The translations under genes were made by a program, and so were the position numbers. 64,000 bases of DNA. Source: Cryptomeria japonica. Taxonomy: Eukaryota > Streptophyta > Pinopsida > Cupressales > Cupressaceae. Location of the stretch: contig NC_081415.1 in assembly GCF_030272615.1 (NCBI RefSeq), forward strand, positions 419,366,257 through 419,430,256. The letters are read 5' to 3'. Below the pieces are notes generated by a model. The model had not been told where the DNA came from and did no database searches. It was given only the letters and a program-made list of their open reading frames with translations. Shown here piece after piece: positions 33,474-45,908 of this stretch (position 1 is the stretch's first letter; every line of letters begins with the position of its first letter).

Positions 33474-36266
33474 TTACACCATCATATGCCACTAAAATCA
33501 TCAAGAAACAAAAGATTCATACATGACATAATTAAAAATTAGTTTTAAGCATGCCATTATCACTCATTATCTAAAGGACTAAAATGAGAATAAAGCACCA
33601 TTAAATCTATGTTTGCAAGGAATATATGCATGAGACGTACTTTAGATACCTCATGGGCCACCATAAGTTCTTGATCATATCTTTCAAATTAATTAATGTA
33701 CAAACTACTTCCCCTTTCTTGGCAATTTTGGGTATGTAATGGTTAGTTGAGTGGCCCTATTTTGATAATAACAATGATTTATGGGTGTGTTGTAGAGTAT
33801 GAATGGATGATCTAAGGAACCTAAATTTTATCATTGATATTTTAGAGCCAAAGGCTGTATTTGTAAAAAAATTTAAAGGTGGGTTCAATTACATTAATTT
33901 TCTAGGCTTTGGCAATGCTATCATTGACCTCGACATGCAAGTGAATTAGAATTGAACTCGATTTTTTTTAGTTTTGGAATTCTTTAATATACTAACCCTA
34001 TTGAATGGATTCTCGAATTTATGTAGCCATGATAAATTAAAGGACTCACACATGTATCAAAACATTTAACCAAATTGTTAAAGAAGTTCATGCATAGATA
34101 TATAGAACACATGAAGCTTTAGATAATATTACAAAGTTAATCAACTAATCTCTTGTCTCTTTCAATTAATATTTCTTGCATCCATGTGTGGTAGACACCA
34201 CAATATATGAATTGGAAGAAAAAAATTAGAACCTTTTAAATGAACCGATGGTATACTCATGAAAGACCGAAGGAGACTTATGAAAAAATAACAAGGCATT
34301 GAATTGTAGTTGTAAACCTCAAAGAAGAAATTAAAAGTTAGAAAACATAGATAATAGTGGATGATTACGTTTATAGCTAAATATATGTAAAGATCAAGGT
34401 ATAGACTATATTTTTTATGCCTCAAAATGGAAATAATAAGCTGCATGAATTAACCAACAAAGAAAATATGAACATCTAGAAATAAAGTTTTTAAACTTGT
34501 CGGAATGACATTAAATGAATCATTATTTTGTGTATTAGGTGTTATAAGTAAAGAATGAACAAATCTCCTTGTATCATCAGTTGGAAGTCATAAACTCTAC
34601 ATGGTTGGGATAAGTGTTGACTAAAAGAAATATGAGTCATGGACAGTTTTGAATGTGGTTTCTAACTATATATCTATTATTCCTAATGCTTCCAACTTTG
34701 TCCATGCCTTGTTTTTAGTCACAAATGGATTTTTGGTCACCTGAAAAATGATGTTTGGGCCATCACTATTGCTAAAGTGTTCTTGGATAGTACATGGTGG
34801 TTTTGAGCCTTTACTTTCTTGGTTCTAAATAAAGGAACTCAACTTTACAATCTAAATGCTATGTTCCTATTAATCATTTTTGAAAATATTATGCTTGCGA
34901 CTAATAATATCATGTATTAGTAGCTATAACTCTACAATTTTGAGGAATATTTACTTGACCAATATTGCTTTTAGAATATCTCACCTCTTGTGGTCACAAA
35001 GTTCAAGTAACTTAGACTACAACTTGCTATTTAGAAAGGATTTATGGATGATATATGATAATTATATTTGTTACAAAAATGGTGTCTCAATCTTGATATA
35101 AAAAATGGTATTGCTGATAAAAGGGTACTATTGATACTTGAGCATAGGGGTTCTACTGCCCCCAAAATAAAATATTATGTATAATTTATCATTGTAAATC
35201 TTGACCATTTATCATTAGGTCATTTATCTAACAATGGATTTTTTATGTGCTTTGTTTGACCTAGAAGGCAACCCTGTATTTTGATCATGTATTGTGATGT
35301 ATTTCAAGATTTTGATAGCTATTAAGTTGCCTCTAGACCTCCATTGGTAATACTTCTATGAGAAGCTTGCTTTGCAAGTATATTGTTATTTTTTATTGAT
35401 TTATGAATAATATATTGGGTGCCTTTTAAAGTGTGAGGTATTTCTCCAGAAAGGGTTTTCCCCATGTAAATCACCATGTTGTGGTATGCATGCTATTTAT
35501 GTTTATTTATGTTAAGTTTCTATAACTATTGTAAATATTTGTAAAATTTTTGCATTACCCTCCTCTCAAGATTAGTGTAGGAAGTTGTTTTGCTACCATA
35601 ACTTCCTTACAAAATTTTTATTTTAGATAATTTCTTAGAAGCCTCTATTTACTATATCAATATTATATCCCCTAAATAGTCTAATCCACACCAATTTTCA
35701 GGGGGTATAGATTATGACATCATAGTAATAATGTTTGGAACAAAGGGTCATTTTTATGCGAACAATCTAGGAAATGTACAATCATAAATTATTTCATTCA
35801 TCAAAGTAGTTTTCCTATAGAGGAGGCTACTTTGGAAGAATCGGGGAATAATGAAATTTATAAAGAATTTTAGATAGGAGATAGATAATTGAACTTACAA
35901 TTGCATGAGGGTAAGAAAATTTGGGTGGGGTGCACTTATCATGTCCCTTTTTTTTCATATTGTGATCTAAAATGCCCATTCTTATCACCAACATTATTAC
36001 AAAATGATCAAAATTTTTATATGATTTATTCCCCTTCATCCTCCATGCACTTAATTAAAATCCACAACATTTCTAAGTATGGAGGCATGACCAAATTTTT
36101 TAGTTATTTGAAGTCATTGAAGCTATAGAGTTTCACTGCCTAGTATGATTTTTCTCCCAAGTTTGCTTTATTTTATATTCTCGTTGGAGTTTCAAACTTA
36201 CCCATTCACACATACCTTAGGGCCATCCCTCACCTTTATTTCCTTCTCATTTTAGGATATTGAATG
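33474..36266. other. Unassigned DNA flanking the nested complex
   Basis: About 2.8 kb of AT-rich sequence with only short frames on both strands and no recognisable protein motif, LTR or RNA gene. It is the left flank of the outer element at 36267. Confidence 0.5.
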
Positions 36267-37373
36267 TGTTGGCTTGATGATGATTGTAATGTATTCATCA
36301 TTTATTGTCATTGATGAAACACTCTCACAGACACACATATGATTATATTAACTACCGATGTAACTTCAATTGTGTACTCTATCAACCAGTATGTTAGAGG
36401 TTATACTTAGTGGATTATCTCTAACCGGTACTTTGTGTCAACCGATATGTGCATAAGAGACAATCTATGGTTATACTAAGTCGACATCAAGATGAAGATC
36501 AAGATGGAGATCAAGTGGAGATTCAAGGACAATGGTTCATATGTTTTACTGAAATCAGTATTTGATTGTTCCAACCGGTATTCGGTAATTTTGTGATGAG
36601 TTATTAGCACCGATTTCTTGGCGGTAATTTTTGTGATGAGTTATGATAACTTGTCCAGATACACTACACCTAGGAAATTGTGTTATGATTTCTTAAGACC
36701 AACATGAAATCATAGGGTCTATATATTGACATCGCAATGATTTTTTTTAAAAAAAAAGTGTTATGTTATATGCGAAAGGAAAAAGAGTTAAGTTGTAGAG
36801 TATGTAGAAGAGAAGTGTTGAATATGCTTAAAAGGATCTGATCAAACAAGTATTGTGCTACTCAGAACAAATCAAACCATTCTTGTTGTTTTCTAACCAT
36901 TACAACAGAATTAAATCCCCTAACTGGGTAAGCTCTAACAAGCTTCAAAGTATAAATACTTTAACAGGTGATCCATTAGTTTGGATTCATAAATCTTCCA
37001 CCAAGGTTACTCCTAACAGGGTACTACCTTTCACAGGGTATAAGCTTCTAATCCAGCTTAGGGATCTCTAACAAGATTTGCTCCTAGCAGAGCACTTTGT
37101 AGACCTTAACCGGTCAGTTATCTATTACTGTAGATAGTTAGCTTGTGAGTTCCATCTCACTATGGTTTTCACCTATTTGGGTTTTCCACGTACAAACACT
37201 TGTGTTATGGTGGATGCTTTACTTTTTGTGGATGTTGTTATATCATTTTGGATTACATGCATTGTGTTTAAAAGCTTTGTTAAGTTCATCTACCAGTTAG
37301 TGTTTTAAGTAGTTTTATTTTTGGTATCACTGATTCACCCCCCCCCCCCTCTCCATGCTTTTCAAGTCCATCA
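36267..37373 (+). repeat. 5' LTR of element O
   Basis: It is 1107 bp, against 1106 bp for the partner at 62520, with a few per cent divergence by eye. It contains TCTATATATTGACAT near 36719, a run of about ten C near 37338, and shared Sirevirus-type landmarks (GGGTTTTCCACGTACAAA near 37180, CTGATTCACCCCCC near 37330). Confidence 0.9.
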
Positions 37374-37389
37374 ATTGGTATCAGAGCCT
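37374..37389 (+). other. Primer-binding site of element O
   Basis: ATTGGTATCAGAGCCT directly follows the LTR; it is identical to that of the pol-bearing copia element at 28618. Confidence 0.85.
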
Positions 37390-37435
37390 AACTTATTTTA
37401 AGCCTAATCACTTAGAAGGGAGTCTTGAAACCACC

Positions 37436-38730
37436 ATGGGGGACATGAGCTACTTTGAGATGGCTAGAGAGCTAGAAGCCAGTAGAAATGAGCTTGAAAC
37501 CCTTAGGGTCAAACTGAAAGCCTCACAAGTCAAAAGGAGAGAGCTAATTGAACAACTATTAGAGATATCTGATAATAGTTCTTTAGATGAAGCCAATATT
37601 GATGCTTTAGCAGAGGAATTTGAAAAGTTAAATGGTGAGAAATTGAATCTGAGGAGAGAACTAGAAGGTCTCACTATCCGCATGATTCAGGAATTGGAAG
37701 CTAGAAGAGCTGCTGAAGATCTTATCAAGGAAAGAGATCAAGAGATTACAAAGATCAAACAAGAAAATGTCACTATGCATGAGCATTTGGTTGTTGAAAG
37801 AGAAGAAAAGGAGAAACTACAGCTAGATCTTGAACTTGCATCATCTCTGAGAGAGAACCTACCAAAGCATAATGAAGATCTCACCAAATAGCTTACTGAA
37901 GCCAATGAGAAATTGGAGAAGTTCACCAGTAGTTCTACCATGCTGGAAGAACAAATTCAATCACAAAGAATGAAGGGTGATATCTCTGGACTTGGTTTTC
38001 ACACAACTGAAAAAGGTGAATCCTTCGGTACAAAGAGAAACAATCCTAAGAACAAATCTTCTCCTAAGATCAATAAGCCTACCGGTAAGAAGGTCTTTAA
38101 ACCTGTTTGTTTGTTTTTCTATGAACCCGGTCACACTGCAAATGTTTGTAGAGACAAACCTAACAAAATGCAAGTTACAATACTAATGCTAGGTATGTGT
38201 CCAAGAAATTTGAAGGTCATTGTTTCACATGTGGAATGTATGGACATAGATTTGTTGAGTGTAGATATGGAGCAAACAATCCTATACCACACATGCATCC
38301 AAGACCAAATGGTGACCAGATGAGGAACTTTAACAACCGGGTAAACCTGAACTGGAAAAGACCCTATGACAATTGGTTTAGTCCATTTGAGATGGAAAAG
38401 GTAACAAATGTTATTTGCACCATCTGTAATAACTTTGGTCATGTGGCTATGAACTGTAGAAGAAGAACAGGAAGAGGAAATGCAGGACCTTTGAGATCAT
38501 TTGGTATGACCTGTTATCATTGTAACAAACCAAGGCACTTAGCAAAATTTTGTAGCTCTAGAAATAGCAAACCGGTCAATTTTTCTAAGGATCAGAAAGG
38601 AAAGCAGAAAGTTAATGTTGAATAAACCTGAGAGGAAATGAATCAGGTTTGGAAGAAGAAAAGTGATGAATCACCTAGAGAAGAAACTGTTCCTTCACCC
38701 AGTGAAGAGAACCCCGCATTGGTGACTTAA
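37436..38730 (+). pseudogene. Element O ORF1: coiled coil plus four CCHC zinc knuckles
   Basis: ATG at 37436 opens MGDMSYFEMARELEASRNEL, a helical Glu/Lys/Leu-rich region of about 160 residues with heptad spacing. A stop (TAG at 37889, probably once Gln) and about 100 basic residues follow. Four CX2CX4HX4C knuckles then lie near 38107 (second Cys now Phe: CLFFYEPGHTANVC), 38226 (CFTCGMYGHRFVEC), 38416 (CTICNNFGHVAMNC) and 38512 (CYHCNKPRHLAKFC). A frameshift separates knuckles 1 and 2 (about 38180). Zinc knuckles bind nucleic acid in retroelement Gag nucleocapsid regions, so this is probably a Gag-like packaging protein. No canonical copia gag domain is seen. The copy is broken. Confidence 0.75.
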
Positions 38731-39090
38731 GACTTTTTTTAATATGGCTAAGGGGAGATTAACGGTCTAATTACCTCTGGACCCCTTGAGAAAAATGAGC
38801 ATAAAAAGAATTTTGAAACATGAAATATTGGTAACTTTTTGTCAATATGTTATCAACCGGTTTTCTCCTTGAGTGGTGAAATTAGGGTTTGTAACCCTAA
38901 CGGGTGAACATTTAATGTAGTAGGTAAAAAGGATAAAAGCAAGTTTTACTTTGTCATTTTTACCCTAATGCATTTGAAAAATAAATTTGGAGCGCTTGCT
39001 GAGCTGAGAAAGATTGTTTTGCTGTTAATTGATGAATTATTTCGTGATTTGTGAAATTAAGCTGAATTGAAGGTTGTAGAAGGTCGAACT
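38731..39090 (+). other. Element O intergenic spacer interrupted by the nested element
   Basis: Non-coding spacer between ORF1 and ORF2 of element O. It ends with GAACT, the left copy of the nested element's target duplication, and resumes at 45781. Confidence 0.6.
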
Positions 39091-39850
39091 TGTTGGCAAA
39101 TGCACACTCCAATGAGACATTGTAGGTGATTGAAGGTATTGTCATTGATGGAAACCTTACAATCATGTGATACTGACATGCAGAATCTACACCGGTATAC
39201 AGAACATCGACACTGAAAAGGAAGAATACCGACATCTTGGCCGATATCATTTTGTATAAATGTATTTTGTAATTAATTGTAAAATCTTTTGTAAGCCGAC
39301 ATGGCAGATTGTAATATGACTCATATATGTATGAGATCATTGTAGATCATTTAATATGCGATTGATGAAAGGAATATAGCAGACCTAATGTGCGAATTAT
39401 TAGGTTAAGGGTTTATGTATGTAGCAGAGCTTAAACCGATACTGAATCTGGCATAGCAGATGCTAATCTGAAGTAGTACAAGACATTGGATTAGTATAAT
39501 CCTTTTTTGTAAGTCAGCATGACTTCTTTTGTAACTGAGTAGTGAGCTCTATGCACTTGGCCTTCCTGCATGTGTAGGCCCCTATTGTAAGCAGTAATAT
39601 TCTCTTATTGGCCAGTAAGTGAATATTGTGGGTCACAAATCCCACCAAGGTTTTTCCCACACTGGGTTTCCTTGTTAAATATTATGTTATGGTGTGCTTT
39701 TCATGTTGTGGTTGTTATTCTTATTTGCTATATTATTTTTGGTTTACCGGTACATAGTTAATATGTTATTCATGTTATAATTTGAGAAAATCATTTAACC
39801 GGTTAGATACTGATTCACCCCCCCTCTCAGTATCTTTGGGAATCCTAACA
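39091..39850 (+). repeat. 5' LTR of element I
   Basis: It is 760 bp, starting TGTTGGCAAATGCACAC and ending GGGAATCCTAACA, with TATAAA at 39255 and CTGATTCACCCCCCCTCTCA near 39810, which matches the end of the LTR of the pol-bearing copia element. Confidence 0.9.
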
Positions 39851-39866
39851 ATTGGTATCAGAGCTT
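39851..39866 (+). other. Primer-binding site of element I
   Basis: ATTGGTATCAGAGCTT directly follows the LTR; it is complementary to initiator-Met tRNA by the usual plant copia rule. Confidence 0.85.
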
Positions 39867-39921
39867 GGTCCTCTATTTTCAAAAGCCTAACAACTTGAGG
39901 AAGATCTTGTCACCGGTAGAG

Positions 39922-40996
39922 ATGGAAAACTTGAGAAAGCAATTGGAAACAACTCTTTCAGACTATGATACAGAAAAAGTGAAGAATATCAAACTTGAAG
40001 ATGATCTGAAGGCTGCTCAGGATATTATTCAAGGAATTCAAGAAAATTTCACTATATCAAGGAATAAAAGAAGAGAACTTTGTGAGAAGATGAAGTATGA
40101 GGAAGATGAAAAGGAAACTCTTAATGATCTGGTGAACCAACTGAGACAAGATAAATGTATGATGAAGAATGAGATGCAAGATATGACTATGAGATTTTGT
40201 AAAGAAAATAAAGATAGAAAGAAGAATGAAGATGATTTGATTAGAAGACTAAATGATGCTGGAAATGAAAACACAAGACTCAGTCATGAAAATGATATGT
40301 TGAAGACAGATCTGTTGCATACACAAAATGACAGAACTGAACTCATGAGACAAAAAGGAATCTTGGAGAATGAATAGACTACTGCAAATCAACACAAAGA
40401 GAAATTCAAGAAAATTTCAGAAGAACTTGTTGACATGCTGAAGAATCAGAAACCTAATGGTGATACAAATGGCCTTGGATTTGAAACTAGTGAAAGCTCT
40501 GGTACTGCAAACAATCATGATCATAGTAAATCGGTAAGACAACCTAATGCTTACAAATTCAATGGGATATGATTTAACTGTAACAAGTATGGTCATAGAG
40601 AAAATCAGTGTAGATCTAGAAATTATCAGAACACTAATACACCCATTGGTCAATGTTCTAAATGCAACAAAATTGGTCATAACTCAAAAAATTGCAGAAT
40701 GAATGTAAGATGTTATGTTTGTGGAAGATTTGGACACTTATCTAATCAATGCAGAACACATACCGGCATAGGATATGGGAAAGCTATTCAGAAAAAACAA
40801 TGTGACTTGTTATGCTTGTAACAAAATTGGACATATTGCAAAATTTTGTAGAAGCAAGACCCCACCGGCAAATAACAAAGGTCCTAGTTTGAAGGGTAAA
40901 GAAAAGGTTGAAGAGGTAAATCAAGAATTCTCAAAACAATGGATCAGAAAGTCAGATCAGAATGTTGATGGGACTACTCCTCCACTGGTAGAATAG
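39922..40996 (+). pseudogene. Element I ORF1: coiled coil plus four CCHC zinc knuckles
   Basis: The frame from ATG 39922 (MENLRKQLETTLSDYDTEKV) is almost purely helical for about 150 residues, ending near a TAG at 40375 where Gln is likely. Four knuckles follow: one near 40570 with its first Cys codon replaced by TGA (FNCNKYGHRENQC), 40652 (CSKCNKIGHNSKNC), 40711 (CYVCGRFGHLSNQC), and, after a frameshift near 40760, 40807 (CYACNKIGHIAKFC). Architecture and knuckle number match ORF1 of element O, although the coiled coils differ much in sequence. It is likely a Gag-like RNA-binding, multimerising protein (inference). Confidence 0.75.
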
Positions 40997-41340
40997 ATTA
41001 ACACTCCACTGACAGGAGACTCCTCATCTAACTGAAGGAAAATCCTTTGGGGGTTTAGCAACAAATTGAAAAACATGCTATTATACCCTCAGTTGATGGT
41101 AAGAAGTCGAATTACTTCTATACCGGCAGATGAGTTAAGTTGTGACTTAAACAGATAAGTATTAAATGTAGTAGTTGGAGAAAATAACATTATAAAGCAA
41201 GTGTTTTGGCTCCTTTTTCATTCACCGAGCATTCAAATCTCTGAGAGAGTGAAAATTTTTGAGCGAAGACATCCTTAGCAAAAAAGTGAAGCAGCTGATC
41301 CAAGAATTCATCCTTAAGGCAGATTGAGATATTTATAACT

Positions 41341-44300
41341 ATGGCTTCTTCATCCACTCCTAAATTTATTACAAACCCTACTGTGATTGAGGTTATTAAG
41401 TGCCCTAGACCCGTATTCAAGCTGGTTCTTGAAATTGCGAAGAAAGATGATAGCATAGGTGCATTCTCTCAAATTACTAAGGGAGTAGTATATGCTGAAA
41501 ACCCTAGGATATACATACATTGTCATATAGAGAAATTAGGTGATGATGAGATCAAAAACATGTATAGGACTGTGATTTGTGATGTAGATGGTAATGTCAA
41601 GCCGGAAAATAAGGTAGTAGAAACCCTAGGCTTTGTGGATATTCTTAGCATTCATGATTTTCCCGAAGATGTAATAAGAGTAGTTCTAAGCAGAGTCCAT
41701 GGGGAATTCTTCTGGTTGGATTCCATCCATAAGATCACCAAAGAAGCAGTAAAAGCAGCAACAGGGTTACCTTCCACCGGTAGCAGACTTGACAGAACAA
41801 AGAAGGTCTCAAATGACATAGTGATGAAACTAACCGGTGCAACTTTTGGCAAAAGATTTCTAAGGGTAAATGATGTAAAGGACATCAATATCAGATTTAT
41901 CACTATGATCTTAGGTTACAAAGCCACACATGAAAATAGGTTGAACTCAGTTTCTAGCCTATGTATCAAAAGTGCATATGACATGGTAAATGATAATGCT
42001 ATAATATATGTGTGTGAATGGCTCAAAGATGAATTGATAGACAATCTAAAGAAGATTAAAGGAGATAAGAAAGGAACCTTTAGATTTGGAAATTTTCTTG
42101 TTTGCCTAATATTGTACATTACTAAGCAAGTACCCGGTATTGGTAGAAGAGATTTTGGCTTTGATATACCAGTAGGAAAGCAACTATTGGATTTATTAAA
42201 CAATATGGGAGAAGACAGAGAGAAAAACACAAATGAACATTTTCAAGCATTGAAGGCTCGAATGAAAACAAGAGTAAGACTGTCACAAGCAATTGTGGAT
42301 AAATATCAGAAGGAAATATGTTTTGTAATCAAGAAAGATGAAATCTAGATGGAGGTAGTTGTCCCTAGAACTATCTGGGTAACTGAAATGGGCTATGAAA
42401 CAGATGATAATATCATAGAAAATTATGCAAAAGTCCTCCTTGAAGCACCAAAGGAACCCACTGAGAAAGTCTTTGGAAATACAGAAATAATTGAAAGTGG
42501 AATTCAGTTAAGAAAAAGGGTTAAGAAGGTTGAAGAAACAGTAAGGAAAGGAACCCGACAGGCAAAGGCAATTAAGGAAGATGTTTTGAAACAAACTGGT
42601 ATAAAAGAAAGTGAGTTGGAAGGACTTCAATCGGAAGCTCATCTTTCACTGGTTGGAACTTCCTCTGAGATTGATATGCCAGAGGTATTCAAAAGGGTAT
42701 AAAGGAAAAGAAAACCCTCACTGATACCCTCACCCACTCCTAGAAAAACAAGACAAAAGCAATAGACAGTGAGGCCTCCATCGAAGAAGTTAACTCCTAA
42801 GAAGAAGAAGAAGAAGGTAAAACAAGATATTGGTCCACTGGATAAACTCTTAAGTAAAATAACTGAAGATGGAAAGTTGAAAAACATTAGCAAACTGTAC
42901 AACACACTATCTACTGATGACAAAGAAAGCATAGAGAACAACGTAATTTTACACTTTGACAATTACAAGAAATTCTTGATGGAAATTGTTGATGCAATAC
43001 CAAACGATTTGTATAGAAGATTAGAAGCTAGAAGGGTAGCCATTGTTGAGCTAGATAAGAAAATAAAAATTGAAAAATTACTTGCAGTGCATCCAGTTAA
43101 CGCACCTTATGAAATAGACAAATTAATCAGTGAAGCTAACTAGACAGTATTTTCAATTGCTCACCAGCATGTAGCACTGATGGCAGGTAGAGTGAATGAA
43201 GTCTCTGAGGAAACTACAGATGCATGGGACATTTTTTTTAGAAAAAGAGAAACAGGAAGAGTTACTAAGACCCAAGACTATCAGAGTATACTAAAAGGAT
43301 AGGTATAAGGGAATAGGTAAGGTAGGTGGACCTCCAAGCCTTAAAATAACTGATAATGTGCTCCCACCTCCTTCAGATACTCCACCGGTAGATACTACAG
43401 ATAGTCAATTAGGCACTGAGAGTATGGAGACTCCACTAGAGGATACTAATCCTGAGTTCAAAATTTTGTACACTGTAAATATAGACACACAGGAAGTAAA
43501 TGTTGTGGTTGATAGAGAAACCACTAAGGATAAGAAGGAAGAAGTGACTACTGAGTCACCGACTGCAGATGTTGAGGTTGAGGTTAATAACACTGTAAAC
43601 ATGAGCACAGAAAAACCTACTCTAATAGAGAAACCGACAGAGGACACCACTAGTAAAACACTAGAAGAACCGGTAGATAAAACTAAAAAAATAGTCAGGA
43701 GAACTGGAAATGGTCAGTGCAGAGGTACAAACTGAGAAACCGGAAGTGCATATAGAGACTACATTTGAGAAATCAGTTGTTGAGAGCTCAGAGAAACCCT
43801 CTGAGACATAGATGGAGGAACCGGAACAGAAACAGGTTGAGACACAAGTTTAGACAGAGACAGTTCCATCGGCTAAAAGTGAAAAGCCTAAACCTTTGCT
43901 AGTAGAAATGCAAACACAGACTGACCTACCAGAGGTCGAATCAAGCAAGGTAATTACTACAACTGGAAGCATGAATAATGTGAAAATAGTTGGGCAGACA
44001 TCTGGTACTTCAATGTCAGAATTCTGGCCTACAAATGTAATAGAGGTCTTATTGGATTCAATAAAGAAGATCACAGAGTGCAATGCACAATCCTATAAGG
44101 CTATAGATGATACAATCCCTATTCTTAAATTGATATCACCTAAATGCATTGTTAATAATAAGAATTCTTTAGGTCAATTAGACACATTGTCTAAATTTAT
44201 CACTAGCAACATTTTGATAGTTGATCAAATAAATGAGGACACATTTAAGGAAAGAATGATTAAGGAAAAAGAGAAATTATTTGAGGAAATTGTGAAGAAG

Positions 44301-44753
44301 AACAAAGAGAAAATGGATACCTTATTACCATATCTAGGAAAAATAATTTTGAATTTTAAGAAAGTGTATAGGGATACTTGCAAAACAGACATCTTGACAC
44401 AGGATATAGATTTAGAGATCAACATAACTCAAACTAAAATAAACAATGTTGTTGACAATCTGATAGGTACATCTGATTCATTTTTGGAGATAGAAAAGAA
44501 AATTGTAGATCTAGAAGAGAAAATTGAGAAGTTAGAGAAGGACAAAGAGAAAGTCAAGCATAAGGCAAAGAGCTTAAAATGTAAACTTGGTCCAAAACTA
44601 GACTACCTCATTTCTTTGAGAAAAGAAATTTCTGAGGCTCTGGTTCCCGAACTTAAGATACCGAAAGAGAAAATGCACATACTCACCAGTATAGTTCAGA
44701 GAACACAAGAGGAATTACAGGAAAGCAAAAGATTCAATGACAGTTTAAACTAG
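41341..44753 (+). pseudogene. Element I ORF2: unknown globular domain, acidic linker, coiled coil
   Basis: ATG at 41341 opens MASSSTPKFITNPTVIEVIK. An uninterrupted 335-residue domain follows, with landmarks VVLSRVHGEFFWLDSIHKIT (near 41680), KEAVKAATGLPSTGSRLD, MKLTGATFGKRFLRVNDVKD and FGNFLVCLILYITKQVPGIG. After TAG at 42346 the same frame continues (VVVPRTIWVTEMGYETDD) to a Lys-rich tract near 42780 and a helical segment ending 43143. A frameshift at a T8 run (about 43232) leads to an acidic Thr/Glu/Pro-rich linker (43358-43735). After another shift, a C-terminal region follows (43896-44753) with a strong coiled coil (EIEKKIVDLEEKIEKLEKDK). The globular domain is clearly homologous to ORF2 of element O. 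I cannot assign it to a known family. An accessory protein is likely, comparable in position to the env-like ORFs of Sireviruses, though I see no signal peptide or membrane segment. Confidence 0.75.
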
Positions 44754-45034
44754 TTTTGGCAGATATATTCCATATTGTAACCCACCGGTTACAAAAATCT
44801 AGGAAAGAACCACACTCCACTGATAGCAAATGACAACCTTTACCATTGATGTCAAAGGGGGAGTAGTGTGATGAGAAAAATGATCAGAACACAACATCAT
44901 CAGCTCAGGGGAAGCATACATTTTTGGGCACACAGTTTTGGTAAGACAAATTTTGGCTGATTCTTTTTTGACATCTTTTTGGACACTTTTTGATTTTTCT
45001 CATGAGTGTTGCCATCAGTGCCAAAGGGGGAGAT
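44754..45034 (+). other. Element I 3' region with polypurine tracts
   Basis: GATGTCAAAGGGGGAGTAG near 44850 and GTGCCAAAGGGGGAGATT at 45017-45034; the latter abuts the 3' LTR and should prime plus-strand synthesis. Confidence 0.75.
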
Positions 45035-45775
45035 TGTTGGAAAATGCACACTCCAATGAGACATTGTAGGTGATTGAAGGTATTGTCATTGATGGCAACC
45101 TTACAATCATGTGATACCAGCAAGCAAACTCTACACCGACACACAAAACACCGACACCGAAAAGGAAGAATCCTGACATCTTGGCCGACAACATTTTGTA
45201 TAAATGTATTTTGTAATTAATTGTAAAATCTTTTGTAAGACGACATGGCGGATTGTAATATGAATCATATAGGTATAAGATCATTGTAGATCATTTAATA
45301 TGCAATTGATGAAAGGAATATAGCAGACCTAATGTGCGAATTATTAGGTTAAGGGTTTATGTATGTAGCAGAGCTTAAACCGGTACTAAATCTGGCATAA
45401 CAGATGCTAATCTAAAGTAGTACAAGACATTGGATTAGTATAATCCATTTTTGTAAGTCAGTGTGACTTCTTTTGTAACTGAGCAGTGAGCTCTAGGCAC
45501 TTGGCCTTCCTGCATGTGCAGGCCCTTATTGTAAGCAGTAATATTCTCTTATTGGCCAGTAAGTGAATATTGTGGGTCAGAAATCCCACCAAGGTTTTTC
45601 CCACACCGGGTTTCCTCGTTAAATATTGTGTTATGGTGTTCTTTTCATGTTGTGGTTGTTTCTGGTTTAACGGTACACAGTTTTAATATGTTTTTCATGT
45701 TATAATTTGAGAAAATCATTTAACCGGTCAGATACTGATTCACCCCCCATCTCAGTATCTTTGGGAATCCTAACA
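45035..45775 (+). repeat. 3' LTR of element I
   Basis: It matches 39091-39850 over its length with scattered substitutions and a deletion of about 20 bases near 45660, and ends CCTAACA before GAACT. Confidence 0.9.
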
Positions 45776-45908
45776 GAACTGGTGTGCACTTGGGCATCTC
45801 AATTGGCAAATAGGGCAACATGCACAAAACAAGGTATTTCTTTGAACATAATGCTTCAAATCTTGTTCATCTGGAATTGCATCAATTTCAAAGACTCTAG
45901 AGAGGTTA

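Larger units (their letters stand above)
39091..45775 (+). mobile_element. Inner pol-less Sirevirus-like element (element I)
   Basis: LTRs 39091-39850 and 45035-45775 begin TGTTGG and end CCTAACA. The target duplication GAACT is perfect (39086-39090 and 45776-45780). The 6.7-kb element contains ORF1, ORF2, a primer site and a polypurine tract, and no pol domain of any kind. It is inserted in the spacer of element O, so it is younger than O. It is a complete example of the two-ORF layout. Confidence 0.9.

Noticed and set aside
41341-44753. Retroviral-type envelope gene
   Set aside because: ORF2 occupies an env-like position, but I see no signal peptide, furin-like site or transmembrane segment; coiled coil alone is insufficient.
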